Source: Methanobacteriota archaeon (GTDB taxonomy: Archaea; Halobacteriota; Methanomicrobia; Methanomicrobiales; Methanocorpusculaceae). Taken from it: DNA of 64,000 nucleotides. The stretch is taken from NCBI GenBank assembly GCA_023396065.1, contig JAEWXF010000028.1, forward strand, positions 186,001-250,000, in the 5' to 3' direction. Positions 1 through 9,012 of this stretch are shown piece by piece. Within the stretch, counting starts at the first letter, position 1. Each line of letters opens with the position of its first letter. The notes beneath the pieces are model-generated. The model saw only the letters and a list, made by a program, of their open reading frames with translations. It was not told where the DNA came from and searched no databases. A program made the translations under genes and the position numbers.

Positions 1-404
1 TCCGCCACATTGTCCAGCGTCACAATCGCATGCTCGCACTGGTAAATTTCCCGGTGTTTCACAACCTCTGCGGTCTTCTGAAAATTCAGCCGCTGAAGGA
101 TTACATCGAACTGTTCTCCCGAGGAAAGGTCAACGATAATCTCTTCCCGTGCTTTAAACCCGACGCGGCCAACCTTCGGACCTTTATAGGTGACATTCGG
201 CGGCATCGGTTTTCCGCAGGTCTGGTTTGTTGTATACCGGACACGGAGCGCTTCGTCGGTCACACCGAAGTCTTTGTGCGGGGCATTATAATAGATATCA
301 TGCTCATCCTGATCTGCAATCAGGCAAGCACCATGATTCCGCAGATTCTCCCGGATCGGATCAAGAGAGGGGACTTTGACCTTTATTTCGATCTCCAGCG
401 CCAT
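1..404 (-). CDS. Class IV adenylyl cyclase / CYTH-domain protein, partial
   Basis: The reverse strand reads an open frame from an ATG at 402-404 to the left edge, giving the first 134 residues. It begins MALEIEIKVKV, the ExExK signature at the start of CYTH-domain proteins (class IV adenylyl cyclases and thiamine triphosphatase-like enzymes). LRVRY at about residue 53 and FKAREE at about residue 82 supply the basic and acidic residues that line the triphosphate tunnel in this family. Many archaea carry such a CyaB-like protein; whether it makes cAMP is unproven, and a triphosphate hydrolase role is equally possible. It is divergent from the FKBP gene across a 98-bp intergenic region. The C-terminus lies outside the window. 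Confidence 0.85.
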   Translation of the reverse strand, partial: MALEIEIKVKVPSLDPIRENLRNHGACLIADQDEHDIYYNAPHKDFGVTDEALRVRYTTNQTCGKPMPPNVTYKGPKVGRVGFKAREEIIVDLSSGEQFDVILQRLNFQKTAEVVKHREIYQCEHAIVTLDNVA

Positions 405-462
405 ACTACTCTAGGTACATGGATATGAAGGGATAAGCGTAGCGGTTCGTTTCTGCACCGTA

Positions 463-472
463 AGATTATAAG
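463..472 (+). promoter_or_regulatory. TATA box of the FKBP gene
   Basis: An AGATTATAAG stretch lies 31-40 bp upstream of the FKBP start codon, so transcription would start a few bases before the ATG with a very short leader. It is in the gap between two divergent genes. Confidence 0.45.
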
Positions 473-502
473 ATTTCGCGGCACATAGTATAGGGAATTT
501 GT

Positions 503-1210
503 ATGGCTATTCAGAATGGCGACTATATTAAACTCACCTACACCGGTTCCGTAAACGGATCAGCATTCGATACGACCGATGTGGAAGAAGCAAAGAAAGC
601 AGGAATTTTCCGCGAAAACGCACTGTACGGCCCCGCAGTGGTCAAAGTCGGTGCAGGTCATGTCCTCCCGGGGGTTGATGAGGATCTTGCCGGAAAAGAA
701 ATCGGTCAGGAGTACACCGTCATCGTTCCCGCAGAAAAAGGATTCGGCGAACACAAAAAGGATGATCTGAAAGCAGTCGATAAAAAAGCACTCCCGCAGA
801 AAGTTGCCGCTTTTGACCGCGTGACCGTTGAAGGACGTGAAGGTGTTGTCGTCAACAAAGTCGGCAGCCGTTACCTTGTCGACTTCAATCACCCGCTTGC
901 CGGTCAGGAGCTGACCTATACCTACAAGATTGAGAGCCTTGTTGAAGACCCGGCCGAGAAACTCGCAGGTGTTATCCGCCTGTTTACCGGTCATGATATG
1001 AAGGTCAGCAATGCCCACGCAAGCTTTGTCTCCATCGAAGTACCGCCGATGATGGCAATGTACAACCGGAACTGGATGATGACCCAGTACATGATTACCC
1101 GTGAAGCATTCGATGCATTCCCGGAAATTGAGTCCGTGAAGTTTGTTGAAACATTCCCCCGCCCGGAGAAGAAGGCTGAAGAACAGCCTGAAACTCCGGC
1201 AACTGAATAA
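503..1210 (+). CDS. FKBP-type peptidyl-prolyl cis-trans isomerase, long (SlyD-like) form
   Basis: A cytoplasmic proline isomerase and folding chaperone of 235 residues. The FKBP core is visible at the N-terminus (DYIKLTYTG, then GAGHVLPGVDEDLAGKEIG around residues 51-70) with an insert-in-flap segment (EGREGVVVNKV, then the DFNHPLAGQELTY motif near residue 130) typical of SlyD/archaeal long FKBPs. Residues from about 150 form the C-terminal extension found in archaeal 26-kDa FKBPs, ending in an acidic, proline-rich tail. The Met start follows a GGGAA sequence. It appears monocistronic and is followed by a T-run. The family is clear; clients are unknown. Confidence 0.93.
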   Translation: MAIQNGDYIKLTYTGSVNGSAFDTTDVEEAKKAGIFRENALYGPAVVKVGAGHVLPGVDEDLAGKEIGQEYTVIVPAEKGFGEHKKDDLKAVDKKALPQKVAAFDRVTVEGREGVVVNKVGSRYLVDFNHPLAGQELTYTYKIESLVEDPAEKLAGVIRLFTGHDMKVSNAHASFVSIEVPPMMAMYNRNWMMTQYMITREAFDAFPEIESVKFVETFPRPEKKAEEQPETPATE

Positions 1211-1593
1211 ACTCTTTTTTCACACCCGTATTTCAGCATGCCGTCCGTCCAGCCGGGCCGCTCCATTCAAGTCCTTTGGGAATGCACCCGGTCATCAAAA
1301 ACACTGTGTAATGTAAATATCATGATATCTAAACTTGAAACGCGGAAAAAATGCGAAAAACCTCATCCCAAAATTCCCGGCAACAGATGCCTTCTATTGA
1401 GCTCAATAAACGGGAAATGAGGCCCTGAAATCCGCAGACCGACCTGCAGGACCTCCCAAATACCCCCTGATTATGAGAATAATAGCCCGAATTCTTAATT
1501 TAACCCGAAATTATGGGTATTTTTGATGAGCAAAACCCCAATGTCCTGCCGGGGATATACATATCCAAAGATGAAATACCCTTCACCAGATCC
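1211..1593. other. Convergent intergenic region
   Basis: This 383-bp gap lies between two converging genes. It opens with a T-run (1215-1220) just after the FKBP stop, a plausible archaeal terminator. The rest shows no convincing gene, only short reading frames without ribosome-binding sites. Confidence 0.5.
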
Positions 1594-2211
1594 TCAAACC
1601 GAAAATCCCATCGTAAGCATCCACAGATACACACAGGACTTCGGCAGCATCAGCATCCCGACCTTTGGATGTCCGGCGGAAAAACAGACAACCGGAACGT
1701 AAAATACAAAACTCAGCAGAACGGCAAACCACATCAGAGGAAATCCGCTTCCGGACCGGATACTGTAAAACAAAACACAGACAGCCGCCCCCAGAAAGAG
1801 AAACGGAACATTTCTCACGATGCTGCTGACCGGCTTCATCAGACAAAGCAGAATCCGGACCGCGGCAAGAAGATACACCATCGCAGTACAAACTCCGGCA
1901 TCCGGATACCCCGAAGCAGCAAGACCGATGTGCCACAAAATGACATAAAAAATCGTCATCGTAATCGACGTAAGAATTTTCCCCCGTTCCAGCTCCGTCT
2001 GATACCGCACGGAATCATTCCGCAGCACAGACAAAATCCTCGGTACCAGGTGAAATGCATCGCCACAGCCAAGAACAAGCGTCATCAGACCAAACGGCAG
2101 AGCATACGTTGCTGATGACAAAAACAGATAGTACACAGCAATGAGGAAAACAGCAGCAAGATAGGCTGCATCAAAAACAACCTCAAATGTACCGAACATC
2201 CTCTTCTGCAT
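1594..2211 (-). CDS. Multi-pass membrane protein of unknown function
   Basis: A 205-residue hydrophobic protein with about six or seven transmembrane stretches and only short loops. I do not recognise the family. The ATG at 2211 is preferred over an in-frame GTG at 2217 because a GGTG sequence lies about six bases upstream of it. It follows the hydrogenase operon on the same strand with a 36-bp gap that contains a U-run on the transcript, so it may be transcribed by read-through or independently. A small antisense frame here has no coding signs. Confidence 0.7.
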   Translation of the reverse strand: MQKRMFGTFEVVFDAAYLAAVFLIAVYYLFLSSATYALPFGLMTLVLGCGDAFHLVPRILSVLRNDSVRYQTELERGKILTSITMTIFYVILWHIGLAASGYPDAGVCTAMVYLLAAVRILLCLMKPVSSIVRNVPFLFLGAAVCVLFYSIRSGSGFPLMWFAVLLSFVFYVPVVCFSAGHPKVGMLMLPKSCVYLWMLTMGFSV

Positions 2212-2226
2212 CAGCACACCACAATC

Positions 2227-2233
2227 AAAAAAA
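2227..2233 (-). terminator. U-run downstream of mbhN
   Basis: A run of seven A on the plus strand gives a U-run in the mbh transcript 15 bases after the mbhN stop. Archaeal terminators are often just such T-tracts. Confidence 0.4.
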
Positions 2234-2247
2234 GAATTGAGGCCGGG

Positions 2248-2709
2248 TCACTCAACAATCTGACTCTCGGCAAACCGGTCCTCGGTTGCCAGCAGGAACG
2301 CATCTTCAAGCGACAACGCATTCTTTGCACAGATATCGGTACACTGACCGCAGAAAATGCAGCTGGAAACATAAATCCGGATACGTTTCTCCGTCTTCAC
2401 CTTCTCGGTCACATTCCCCTCCGCATCAGTGACGCGGACCGTCATCGGCGGATAGACCACCTGCTCAATCGCATGAGCCGGACAGACCTTCAGACACAGG
2501 CCGCAGCCGTTGCAGATCGTACGATCATACGCAATCTTTCCGCGGAACGCTGCCGGAGTCGCCACCGGCGGCACAATCTCCGCTTTCCCGTCCGCAACCG
2601 ACCCCAGAAAACCGGTAATCGACTTCGGCAGCCGGGCAGCCGGAAACAGATTTGTTGCAGGCTTTTTTACCGACTGAGACAGAATCTCCCGGAACATCGG
2701 CAGTTTCAT
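2248..2709 (-). CDS. mbhN: Membrane-bound hydrogenase subunit MbhN, 2x[4Fe-4S] ferredoxin-like
   Basis: The electron-input subunit of the Mbh complex, homologous to NuoI. The 153-residue protein has two cluster motifs: CNGCGLCLKVCP (C66, C69, C72, C76) and CIFCGQCTDIC (C117, C120, C123, C127), enough for two [4Fe-4S] clusters that relay electrons from reduced ferredoxin to MbhJ. The start at 2709 (MKLPMFREIL) overlaps the mbhM stop as ATGA; a longer frame upstream has no family resemblance and lies inside mbhM. It is the last gene of the operon. Confidence 0.93.
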   Translation of the reverse strand: MKLPMFREILSQSVKKPATNLFPAARLPKSITGFLGSVADGKAEIVPPVATPAAFRGKIAYDRTICNGCGLCLKVCPAHAIEQVVYPPMTVRVTDAEGNVTEKVKTEKRIRIYVSSCIFCGQCTDICAKNALSLEDAFLLATEDRFAESQIVE

Positions 2710-3713
2710 ACAGGAATCACCCCCACCAGGAACGCATCCGCCATCAGCAGAATGATAGCAACTGCCCCAAGGCCGCCGAGCACCAGCCAGTAGAGAGCCA
2801 CAACCTGGGTAATTCTGAACCGCGCCATCATCGTCCGGACAACCGTCACCGAAACGAGGACAACAAACAGCACTTTCACGATGAAGAAGACGAGGTCCGC
2901 GACCCCCGCCGCCGCTCCCGTGAGACCGAGGAACGGCGAAAGATTCCACGGCAGCAGCAGAATAATACCGAATGCCGACATAGCCACCATCTTCACCGCC
3001 TGGGCAAGCGTAAACAGACCCAGGTTTTTCCCGGAGTACTCCGCAAGAATACCGCCGGTCAGCTCCGTCTCCGCCTCCGGGGCATCAAACGGAATCTTCG
3101 ACAGTTCACCCGGCGTAACCCATGCCATCATCACCAATAGAATCAGCAGGGCAACAATCCCAAGCGGACCGACCACATTCCAGACCGGCGTTTCCATCAG
3201 CGTCAGCATCGAAAACGGCTCCGCAACACCTGCGGCCATCAGCCGCCAGGCAATCGCAATCACCGCGATTGCGAGCGGCAGCTCATAGGCAATCATCGAC
3301 ACCATTTCACGCTGGGCACCAACCGTCGCATACGGAGATCCCGCAGCAAAACCGCCGATCACCAGAGCAAGTGACGGCACAATCAGCAGATACAGAACGA
3401 GAATGACATCGCCAAGCTCGCCCAGTACCGGCGCAAAACTGCCGAACGGAAGATACAGCAGAATCGCAACAGCCGACGCGAGTGCAATGACCGGCATCGC
3501 ATTGAACAGCCAGGGAATCGCATTTGCCGGAACAATATTCTGCTTCGACAACAGTTTTCTGACATCCGTAAACGGCTGGAGAAGCGGGGGGCCGACCCGC
3601 GCCTGCATCCGTGCCGAAACCCGCCGGTCGACACCCGCAAGCAAAAGCCCGAACACAATCCCGAGCACCGCAAGCAGAATCGTACCACCGACCGCAGCAA
3701 CAAGAATGTTCAT
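2706..3713 (-). CDS. mbhM: Membrane-bound hydrogenase subunit MbhM (NuoH-like)
   Basis: A 335-residue membrane subunit homologous to complex I NuoH, which anchors the hydrogenase arm and links it to proton or sodium movement. Features visible: an N-terminal helix, the conserved RVGPPLLQPFTDVRKLL stretch after it (residues 39-55), the PFDAPEAETELTGG motif of NuoH proteins around residue 208, and about eight transmembrane helices. It overlaps mbhL and mbhN by four bases each (ATGA), implying coupled translation. Confidence 0.94.
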   Translation of the reverse strand: MNILVAAVGGTILLAVLGIVFGLLLAGVDRRVSARMQARVGPPLLQPFTDVRKLLSKQNIVPANAIPWLFNAMPVIALASAVAILLYLPFGSFAPVLGELGDVILVLYLLIVPSLALVIGGFAAGSPYATVGAQREMVSMIAYELPLAIAVIAIAWRLMAAGVAEPFSMLTLMETPVWNVVGPLGIVALLILLVMMAWVTPGELSKIPFDAPEAETELTGGILAEYSGKNLGLFTLAQAVKMVAMSAFGIILLLPWNLSPFLGLTGAAAGVADLVFFIVKVLFVVLVSVTVVRTMMARFRITQVVALYWLVLGGLGAVAIILLMADAFLVGVIPV

Positions 3714-4939
3714 TGCATCATCCTCCGTGTCCGCTCATACGAAAGCTTCGTCAGCTGTTCCTTCGTGAAAATTTTCGTCTTCCCGGCGTCCGCATCCGTA
3801 ACTGCCACACGGTCCGTACACGAAAGACACGGATCCACCGAAGCCACGATAATCGGAATATCCGCAAGCTGGGCACCTTTCAGAATCAGCGGCCAGACAT
3901 GCAGATTACTATAGGACGACGCCTTTACTTTCCAGGCAACCGGAGCCTCCGCCGTATCCATGGCCACGTAATGCAGACACTCTCCGCGGGGAGCTTCATG
4001 GCGGCCGACGGCCTCACCTTCGGCCTTCTTACAGGCGGCGAGAATCTTCACGACCTTCTCCTCCCAGAGAACCGGACCGGCCGGCATATTTGCCAGACAC
4101 TCCTCAATAATCTCAATCGACTGGGCAATCTCAAAGATACGGACAACAATTCTGTCATACGTATCGCCGTTCACATCACTGCCGTAGACCGTGGGTAGAA
4201 TCGGTTTCAAATCCAGATCCCCGTAGGCCGCATAGGGATAGTCCACACGCAGATCTGCCGTACAGCCCGACGCCCGGGCGGTCGGCCCGACCGTCGAATA
4301 GGCCATTGCCTTCTCAAACGACAACAGACCGGTTCCCTTACACCGGGAATTAATAACCGCATCCTCAAGGAACAGCGTCTTCAGCTTCCCGAAGAGATCC
4401 TTATAGGTATTCAGACACCGGCGGATCTGATCATGCTGGGCCTCGGTAATATCCCGGCGAACCCCGCCGATCTGGATGATATCATAGTTCACGCGGTTCC
4501 CGGTGATACACTCAATCGCATCCATTGCCTCCTCGCGGACCCGCCACGCCAGATAAAACAGCGTATCAAACCCTAACTCATGCGCCGCAACGCCTGCCCA
4601 GAGCAGATGGGACTGAATCCGTTCGAACTCCGCAATGATCGTTCTGACATAGTCAGCCCGTTCCGGAACGGTAATGTCGGCGATCTGCTCAACCGCCCGT
4701 GCAAACGCCAGCGAGTGTGTCACCCCGCAGATACCGCAGATACGGTCCGTCAGGTGGACAATCTGAACCGGATTGCGGGACAAACCCATCCACTCAATAC
4801 CGCGATGAGTCTGACCGGGCGTAAAGTCCGCCGAGATAACCTCCTCCCCGACAACCGTCAGCTCAATGTGAACCGGCTCCTTTAACGCCGGATGGATCGG
4901 ACCGACCGGCACAATGTACGGTGCGTTCTTTCCGGCCAT
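3710..4939 (-). CDS. mbhL: Membrane-bound [NiFe] hydrogenase large subunit MbhL
   Basis: The catalytic subunit (409 residues) holding the NiFe centre. Both nickel-binding cysteine pairs are intact: RICGIC (C68, C71) near the N-terminus and DPCLSC (C371, C374) near the C-terminus. This separates it from the related Mbs/Mbx sulfur-reductase complexes and complex I, where these motifs are altered. The protein ends about 35 residues after the last cysteine pair, as is usual for group 4 enzymes that lack a cleaved tail. The gene context (mbhA-N order) places it in group 4d. HypD, needed for building the Fe(CN)2CO group, is encoded at 39.8 kb. Confidence 0.95.
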   Translation of the reverse strand: MAGKNAPYIVPVGPIHPALKEPVHIELTVVGEEVISADFTPGQTHRGIEWMGLSRNPVQIVHLTDRICGICGVTHSLAFARAVEQIADITVPERADYVRTIIAEFERIQSHLLWAGVAAHELGFDTLFYLAWRVREEAMDAIECITGNRVNYDIIQIGGVRRDITEAQHDQIRRCLNTYKDLFGKLKTLFLEDAVINSRCKGTGLLSFEKAMAYSTVGPTARASGCTADLRVDYPYAAYGDLDLKPILPTVYGSDVNGDTYDRIVVRIFEIAQSIEIIEECLANMPAGPVLWEEKVVKILAACKKAEGEAVGRHEAPRGECLHYVAMDTAEAPVAWKVKASSYSNLHVWPLILKGAQLADIPIIVASVDPCLSCTDRVAVTDADAGKTKIFTKEQLTKLSYERTRRMMQ

Positions 4940-5529
4940 TACTCCTCACCTCCGTTCAGGGGCGCGGGAGGCCGGCCCGCAGGACGACCGCAGGCCCACA
5001 GATCCTTTACCATCGACGCAGGAATCTTTTTCTCATCTTTTCTGAGCGGATACACATTGTCCGGGAAGTCCTGCGGCAGGAAGAATTTATGGGCCGCAGG
5101 GGTCAGACCCTCGATTGTGACGCCCAGATACTCAGTCTTTTCCCGTTCCGTAAACGCCGCACCCTCCAGAAGGTCCGTAATCGTCGGCAGCCGGGCATCA
5201 TTTTTCGGCAGATCCAGCGAAAAGATCACCATGTACTCGCCTGCGGCAACCCCGCCGTAGATCGAAAAGATGTACTGGATGCGAAGATTCGACGCGTCTG
5301 CACCGCAGTCATATCCTGCAATACAGGAAAGATGCGGATACCAGATCTTCATCAGCTCCCGGACAGCGTCATGGACCGCGTCCCGGCGAATAGTGATCCA
5401 GATATTCGTATTCTCACGTTTCTTTTGACCTTCAGCCCGGGTTTTGATTACCGCATCAAGCACCGCATCCCCGAGAGCCGCGGCAAGCGTATCCGCCACA
5501 GCCTGCGGAGAAAGTATCTCATCCATCAT
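4939..5529 (-). CDS. mbhK: Membrane-bound hydrogenase subunit MbhK (NuoC-like)
   Basis: A 196-residue soluble subunit with the NuoC-like WYPHLSCIAGYD segment (residues 64-75), followed by an ENGV-type beta region. The C-terminus carries a KFFLPQDFPDNVYPLRKD stretch resembling the end of NuoC, and finishes with a Gly/Pro-rich tail. In Mbh it braces the small and large subunits and has no cofactor. It overlaps both neighbours by one to four bases. Confidence 0.88.
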   Translation of the reverse strand: MMDEILSPQAVADTLAAALGDAVLDAVIKTRAEGQKKRENTNIWITIRRDAVHDAVRELMKIWYPHLSCIAGYDCGADASNLRIQYIFSIYGGVAAGEYMVIFSLDLPKNDARLPTITDLLEGAAFTEREKTEYLGVTIEGLTPAAHKFFLPQDFPDNVYPLRKDEKKIPASMVKDLWACGRPAGRPPAPLNGGEE

Positions 5530-5963
5530 TTTTCAGCACCTCCCTCAAGTCTTTCCAGTTTTGCAATGGCAGTCACCACACCCTGAATGATAGCCTCCGG
5601 ACGCGGAGCGCAGCCCGGCACATACACATCCACCGGGATAAGCTGGTCAATTGGGCCCGCAAGGTTGTAGGATGTACTGAACACCCCGCCCGACTGACCG
5701 CAGGTCCCGACAACTAAAACCACCTTCGGTCCCGGCATCTGGGCATACACCCTCCGGAGCCGGTCGGCCATCTGATTGGTGACCGGACCGGTCACCAGCA
5801 GCACATCCGCATGCCGGGGCGTGCCGACCAGCTTGATACCAAACCGCTCCGGATCATACCGGGGCGTCAGTGTTGCCACAATCTCAATATCGCAGCCGTT
5901 ACAGGAACCACTGTTAAAGTGGAACACCCACAGCGACCGGTTCAGAGACGTTGTCAGCTTCAT
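5526..5963 (-). CDS. mbhJ: Membrane-bound hydrogenase small subunit MbhJ (NuoB-like)
   Basis: The 145-residue small subunit that carries the proximal [4Fe-4S] cluster. Cluster ligands are visible as SCNGCD (C21, C24), GTCGQSGG (C88) and PGCAPRPE (C118), the NuoB/group 4 hydrogenase pattern. It passes electrons from MbhN to the NiFe site in MbhL. It overlaps mbhI and mbhK by four bases on each side. Confidence 0.94.
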   Translation of the reverse strand: MKLTTSLNRSLWVFHFNSGSCNGCDIEIVATLTPRYDPERFGIKLVGTPRHADVLLVTGPVTNQMADRLRRVYAQMPGPKVVLVVGTCGQSGGVFSTSYNLAGPIDQLIPVDVYVPGCAPRPEAIIQGVVTAIAKLERLEGGAEK

Positions 5964-6298
5964 ACGAGGATCACCACCACGAACAAAATCACCACACCGA
6001 TGAGGAACCAGGAAACGTAATCGTTCACAATTCCCGAATGCAGCGGAATCAGCCGGTCGTAATACGACTTCAGTGCGGTCGTAAATCCCCAGTACATGTT
6101 TCCGGCACGAATATGTACCGCCCCTTTCTCCGGTTCATCATTTCCGGAAAGATAGGGTTTCGTCTGTTCCGTATCGCGGTCATAATCAGATTCACCGCAC
6201 CGCCAGATCAGATATGAAAATACCAGAGCTGTTGCGATAACGGCAAGCCAGATCAGCGGATTCCAGATACCAAAACCTGTTGCAAGAGTTCCGATCAT
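5960..6298 (-). CDS. mbhI: Membrane-bound hydrogenase subunit MbhI
   Basis: A 112-residue protein with one helix at each end (residues 10-32 and 92-112) and a polar middle segment. Its place between the antiporter-like subunit MbhH and the hydrogenase small subunit, and its length, match MbhI of the archaeal Mbh complexes, which joins the two halves. Sequence motifs alone would not identify it. Confidence 0.85.
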   Translation of the reverse strand: MIGTLATGFGIWNPLIWLAVIATALVFSYLIWRCGESDYDRDTEQTKPYLSGNDEPEKGAVHIRAGNMYWGFTTALKSYYDRLIPLHSGIVNDYVSWFLIGVVILFVVVILV

Positions 6299-7872
6299 AA
6301 TCCACCTCCAAGGACGGACGCAATATACTGGCCCTGCTGAATCAGGGCATCGGCTGCCGGGGCAACCAGCGTATCAACGATGAGATCCGGCACCAGACCA
6401 AATGCGACAACGAACACCGCAAGGATTGCCATGCCGGCGAGCATCCGCCGGGGAACCTCCCGGACGGACGCATACTCAGGCAGTTCCGGTCCCATAAAGA
6501 CCGAGTGGAACACCTTCATGAACGAGGCAAGCGTTAAGATACTCACTACCATGGCAATGATCGCGATGACCGGGTTAAATGCGAACGTCGATTCATACAG
6601 CATCAGCTTTGAGGCAAAGCCGTTGAACGGCGGAATGCCGGCAATCGCCAGTGCGCCGATTAAGAAAAAGATCATCGTCCACTTCATTTTGTGGCCGAGA
6701 CCCCCCATCCGATTGAGGTTCCACACGCCGGTCCGGTAGATCACCGCACCCACCGCGAGGAACAGGAGACCCTTGTACATTGCATGGTTGATGATATGGA
6801 AGAGACCTCCTTCCATGGCCATTTTCCCGAAAGCGTCCGTCAGGGCTACGTCCCCGAGAACGGCAAGACAGACACCGACACCAAGCAGCATGTACCCGGT
6901 CTGGGAGACCGCATGATACGACAGCAGCCGCTTGATATCTTTCTGCGGGATTGCCATCGTGACACCGATGAACATCGAAAGGACACCGAGGATAATTACA
7001 ATCCAGCCGACAGTTGCGGACGTGAACACCCCTCCGTAGACGGAGAAGAGAATCCGGAACATTCCATACAGACCCGCCTGACTTGCGACGATCATGAGTG
7101 CGGTTACCCCGGACGGTGCGACCGAGTAGGCGTCCGGCGTTGCAAAGTGGAACGGGACGGCGCCTGCCTTGGTCGCAAGGCCGGCGATAAACAGCACGAG
7201 AGCCAGCAGATTCAGCGTTGTCAGCGACAGCTGCGAGGCGATGACCGCCATGTTCAGCGAGTTGTACTGGGCATACAGAAGGCCGATGGCAAAGAGAATC
7301 ATCAGGCCGCCAACGGTGTTGACGATTAAATATTTCAGTGCCCCTTCCGCAGCAAGACCGCCGTTGCGGTGATACGCGATTAAGGCCGACGCTGCCAGTG
7401 AGTTGATCTCAAGGAACACAAAGAAGTTGAACAGATCGCCGGTTGAGACCATGCCGAAGACTCCTGCGACCAGCAGGAGGTAGAGGGCATAGAACTCGGA
7501 CCGGGAACTGCGTTTGCTCTGCGAAACCGTCAGATAGAGAATTACCGCAAAGGAAACTATCGCAGCGGAGATGAGCATGAATGCCCCGAAGCCGTCGATG
7601 TTGAAAATGATGCGGATCGGAATACCGCCGGAATCTACCGGAATCGCACCGGTACCCGGGGCTGCGCCGAACACATAGAGGACGGCACCTTTGGCATAGA
7701 CCTGTGCTGCGAGGAGCAGGGCAACTGCCGAGGCGGCGAAGCTTGAAAGGATTACCCAGGCGTCCCGGATCTTCGGCAGGAAGCGGCCAAAGACCGGGGT
7801 CATGAATGCGCCGAACAGCGGAACTGCGATCAGCAGGGCCGGCAGGTTTGCGAGGAAAAAGTCGGCGTTCAT
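6295..7872 (-). CDS. mbhH: Membrane-bound hydrogenase subunit MbhH (MnhD/NuoN-like antiporter subunit)
   Basis: A 525-residue protein with about 14 transmembrane helices, homologous to MrpD and the NuoL/M/N proton-pumping subunits. The FFVFLEINSLAAS region carries the conserved glutamate near residue 155, and the GLATKAGAVPFHFATPDAYS motif carries the lysine of the broken helix near residue 230, both needed for ion transport in the family. It is the main ion-translocating subunit of the complex. It overlaps mbhG and mbhI by four bases. Confidence 0.94.
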   Translation of the reverse strand: MNADFFLANLPALLIAVPLFGAFMTPVFGRFLPKIRDAWVILSSFAASAVALLLAAQVYAKGAVLYVFGAAPGTGAIPVDSGGIPIRIIFNIDGFGAFMLISAAIVSFAVILYLTVSQSKRSSRSEFYALYLLLVAGVFGMVSTGDLFNFFVFLEINSLAASALIAYHRNGGLAAEGALKYLIVNTVGGLMILFAIGLLYAQYNSLNMAVIASQLSLTTLNLLALVLFIAGLATKAGAVPFHFATPDAYSVAPSGVTALMIVASQAGLYGMFRILFSVYGGVFTSATVGWIVIILGVLSMFIGVTMAIPQKDIKRLLSYHAVSQTGYMLLGVGVCLAVLGDVALTDAFGKMAMEGGLFHIINHAMYKGLLFLAVGAVIYRTGVWNLNRMGGLGHKMKWTMIFFLIGALAIAGIPPFNGFASKLMLYESTFAFNPVIAIIAMVVSILTLASFMKVFHSVFMGPELPEYASVREVPRRMLAGMAILAVFVVAFGLVPDLIVDTLVAPAADALIQQGQYIASVLGGGL

Positions 7873-8216
7873 TCTTTGAGCCTCCGCATTTCATTCGCAT
7901 TGACGGTACCGTACTTTTTGTAGATCAGCATCACAAAAACCAGCATCAGAGCAGTTGTTGCAACACCGATAACGATGTTGGTTAAGGTCAGCGCCTGAAC
8001 GGTCGGCATGACCATCTCAATGCCGGCCGGGGCACTCGTGAAGATCGGCGCAATACCGCCTTCCCGGTATCCCAGACTGACAAGAAAGAGGTTTACCGCT
8101 CCTTCGAGAATACCGAGACCCATGATCATTTTGATCATGTTGCGTTTGAGGAGAATCATCGCAAATGCAATACCTATCAGCAGAGCAACGGCGATAAACG
8201 GCAGATTTGCAATCAT
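7869..8216 (-). CDS. mbhG: Membrane-bound hydrogenase subunit MbhG (MnhC/NuoK-like)
   Basis: A 115-residue, three-helix protein like MrpC and NuoK. The SLGYREGGIAPIF loop followed by VQALTLTNIVIGVATTALML is the usual MnhC signature. Part of the antiporter-like half of the complex. It overlaps mbhF by four bases (ATGA). Confidence 0.92.
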   Translation of the reverse strand: MIANLPFIAVALLIGIAFAMILLKRNMIKMIMGLGILEGAVNLFLVSLGYREGGIAPIFTSAPAGIEMVMPTVQALTLTNIVIGVATTALMLVFVMLIYKKYGTVNANEMRRLKE

Positions 8217-8734
8217 GATTCCTCCTCCGTCTGGGCGAAGCTCTGAGGTTCATCGTCCTCATCTTTCTGCATGATTTCCTTGAGACCGGCAAACATGTAG
8301 AGCATCACGACCGACAGGCCGGCGAAGACTTCGATACCGACGGCGAAGTTCATCAGCGGAATGGTTCCGGCGGTGAACATGTCGCCTGCGTTGACACCGT
8401 AGGCAACCGGGTTGCCGAAGAGGCCGCCGCTGGCGTTAAGCCAGTTGAAGAAGAAGCTTGATGCAAGGACGAGTCCTGCAAGGGCGGTACAGATGAAGAA
8501 TATCAGACCGGCGGACTCGATGAGTTTGAAGTTCTTTGCTTCGATGAAATGTTCCATGCACTCGCGGTAGTAGTAACAGACAAGGACGAGTGCGACGCCG
8601 GTTGCAATAACGGCTCCTCCCTGGAATCCTCCGCCGGGCGAGAGATGACCGTGGGCTACGATGTAGAAGCCGAAGATAAAGATAAACGGAACGAGCAGGC
8701 GTCCTGCGGTTCGTCCGATAAGTCCTGTAACCAT
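8213..8734 (-). CDS. mbhF: Membrane-bound hydrogenase subunit MbhF (MnhB-like)
   Basis: A 173-residue protein homologous to MrpB. The HGHLSPGGGFQGGAV motif (about residues 26-40) is diagnostic of the MnhB family, followed by three further helices and an acidic C-terminal tail. The start at 8734 (MVTGLIGRTAGR) is chosen because it follows the mbhE stop by one base; a longer frame runs back into mbhE without homology. Confidence 0.93.
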   Translation of the reverse strand: MVTGLIGRTAGRLLVPFIFIFGFYIVAHGHLSPGGGFQGGAVIATGVALVLVCYYYRECMEHFIEAKNFKLIESAGLIFFICTALAGLVLASSFFFNWLNASGGLFGNPVAYGVNAGDMFTAGTIPLMNFAVGIEVFAGLSVVMLYMFAGLKEIMQKDEDDEPQSFAQTEEES

Positions 8735-8735
8735 T

Positions 8736-9011
8736 TTAGTGCCTCCTGCGGAAAAACATGGATACACCCAGCACGGCAATGAAGAGAACGGTAGCTTCGC
8801 CGAGGGTGTCAAACCCGCGGAAGTCGAAGACGATCGCGGTAACGGCGTTGTTCGAGCCGGTTTGTTCCTGCGTGTTGTCGATGTAGTACTGGTCGGTTGC
8901 CGATGCGAGCGGCTGGCCGAATGAGAGGCCGAACGCCGGCAACAGCAGGATCAGCGTAATCGCAATTACCAGAAAGATCGTAAGTTTCGGGGGAATTGAA
9001 CAGCGTGCCAT
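8736..9011 (-). CDS. mbhE: Membrane-bound hydrogenase subunit MbhE
   Basis: A 91-residue protein with two helices. The segment AVTAIVFDFRGFDTLGEATVLF near the C-terminus matches the second part of MrpA (the MbhE/MnhA C-terminal domain), including FDFRGFDTLGE. The start at 9011 (MARCSIPPK) lies one base after the mbhD stop; an upstream in-frame Met overlaps mbhD. It is equivalent to the C-terminal piece that is fused to MrpA in bacterial antiporters. Confidence 0.88.
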   Translation of the reverse strand: MARCSIPPKLTIFLVIAITLILLLPAFGLSFGQPLASATDQYYIDNTQEQTGSNNAVTAIVFDFRGFDTLGEATVLFIAVLGVSMFFRRRH

Positions 9012-9012
9012 A

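Noticed and set aside
1513..2115. Long plus-strand reading frame opposite the membrane protein
   Set aside because: Highly basic, low-complexity and without a ribosome site; the minus-strand frame encodes a coherent multi-helix protein.
3710..4939. Mbs/Mbx sulfur-reductase large subunit
   Set aside because: Both NiFe-binding CxxC motifs are intact, which Mbs and Mbx lack.
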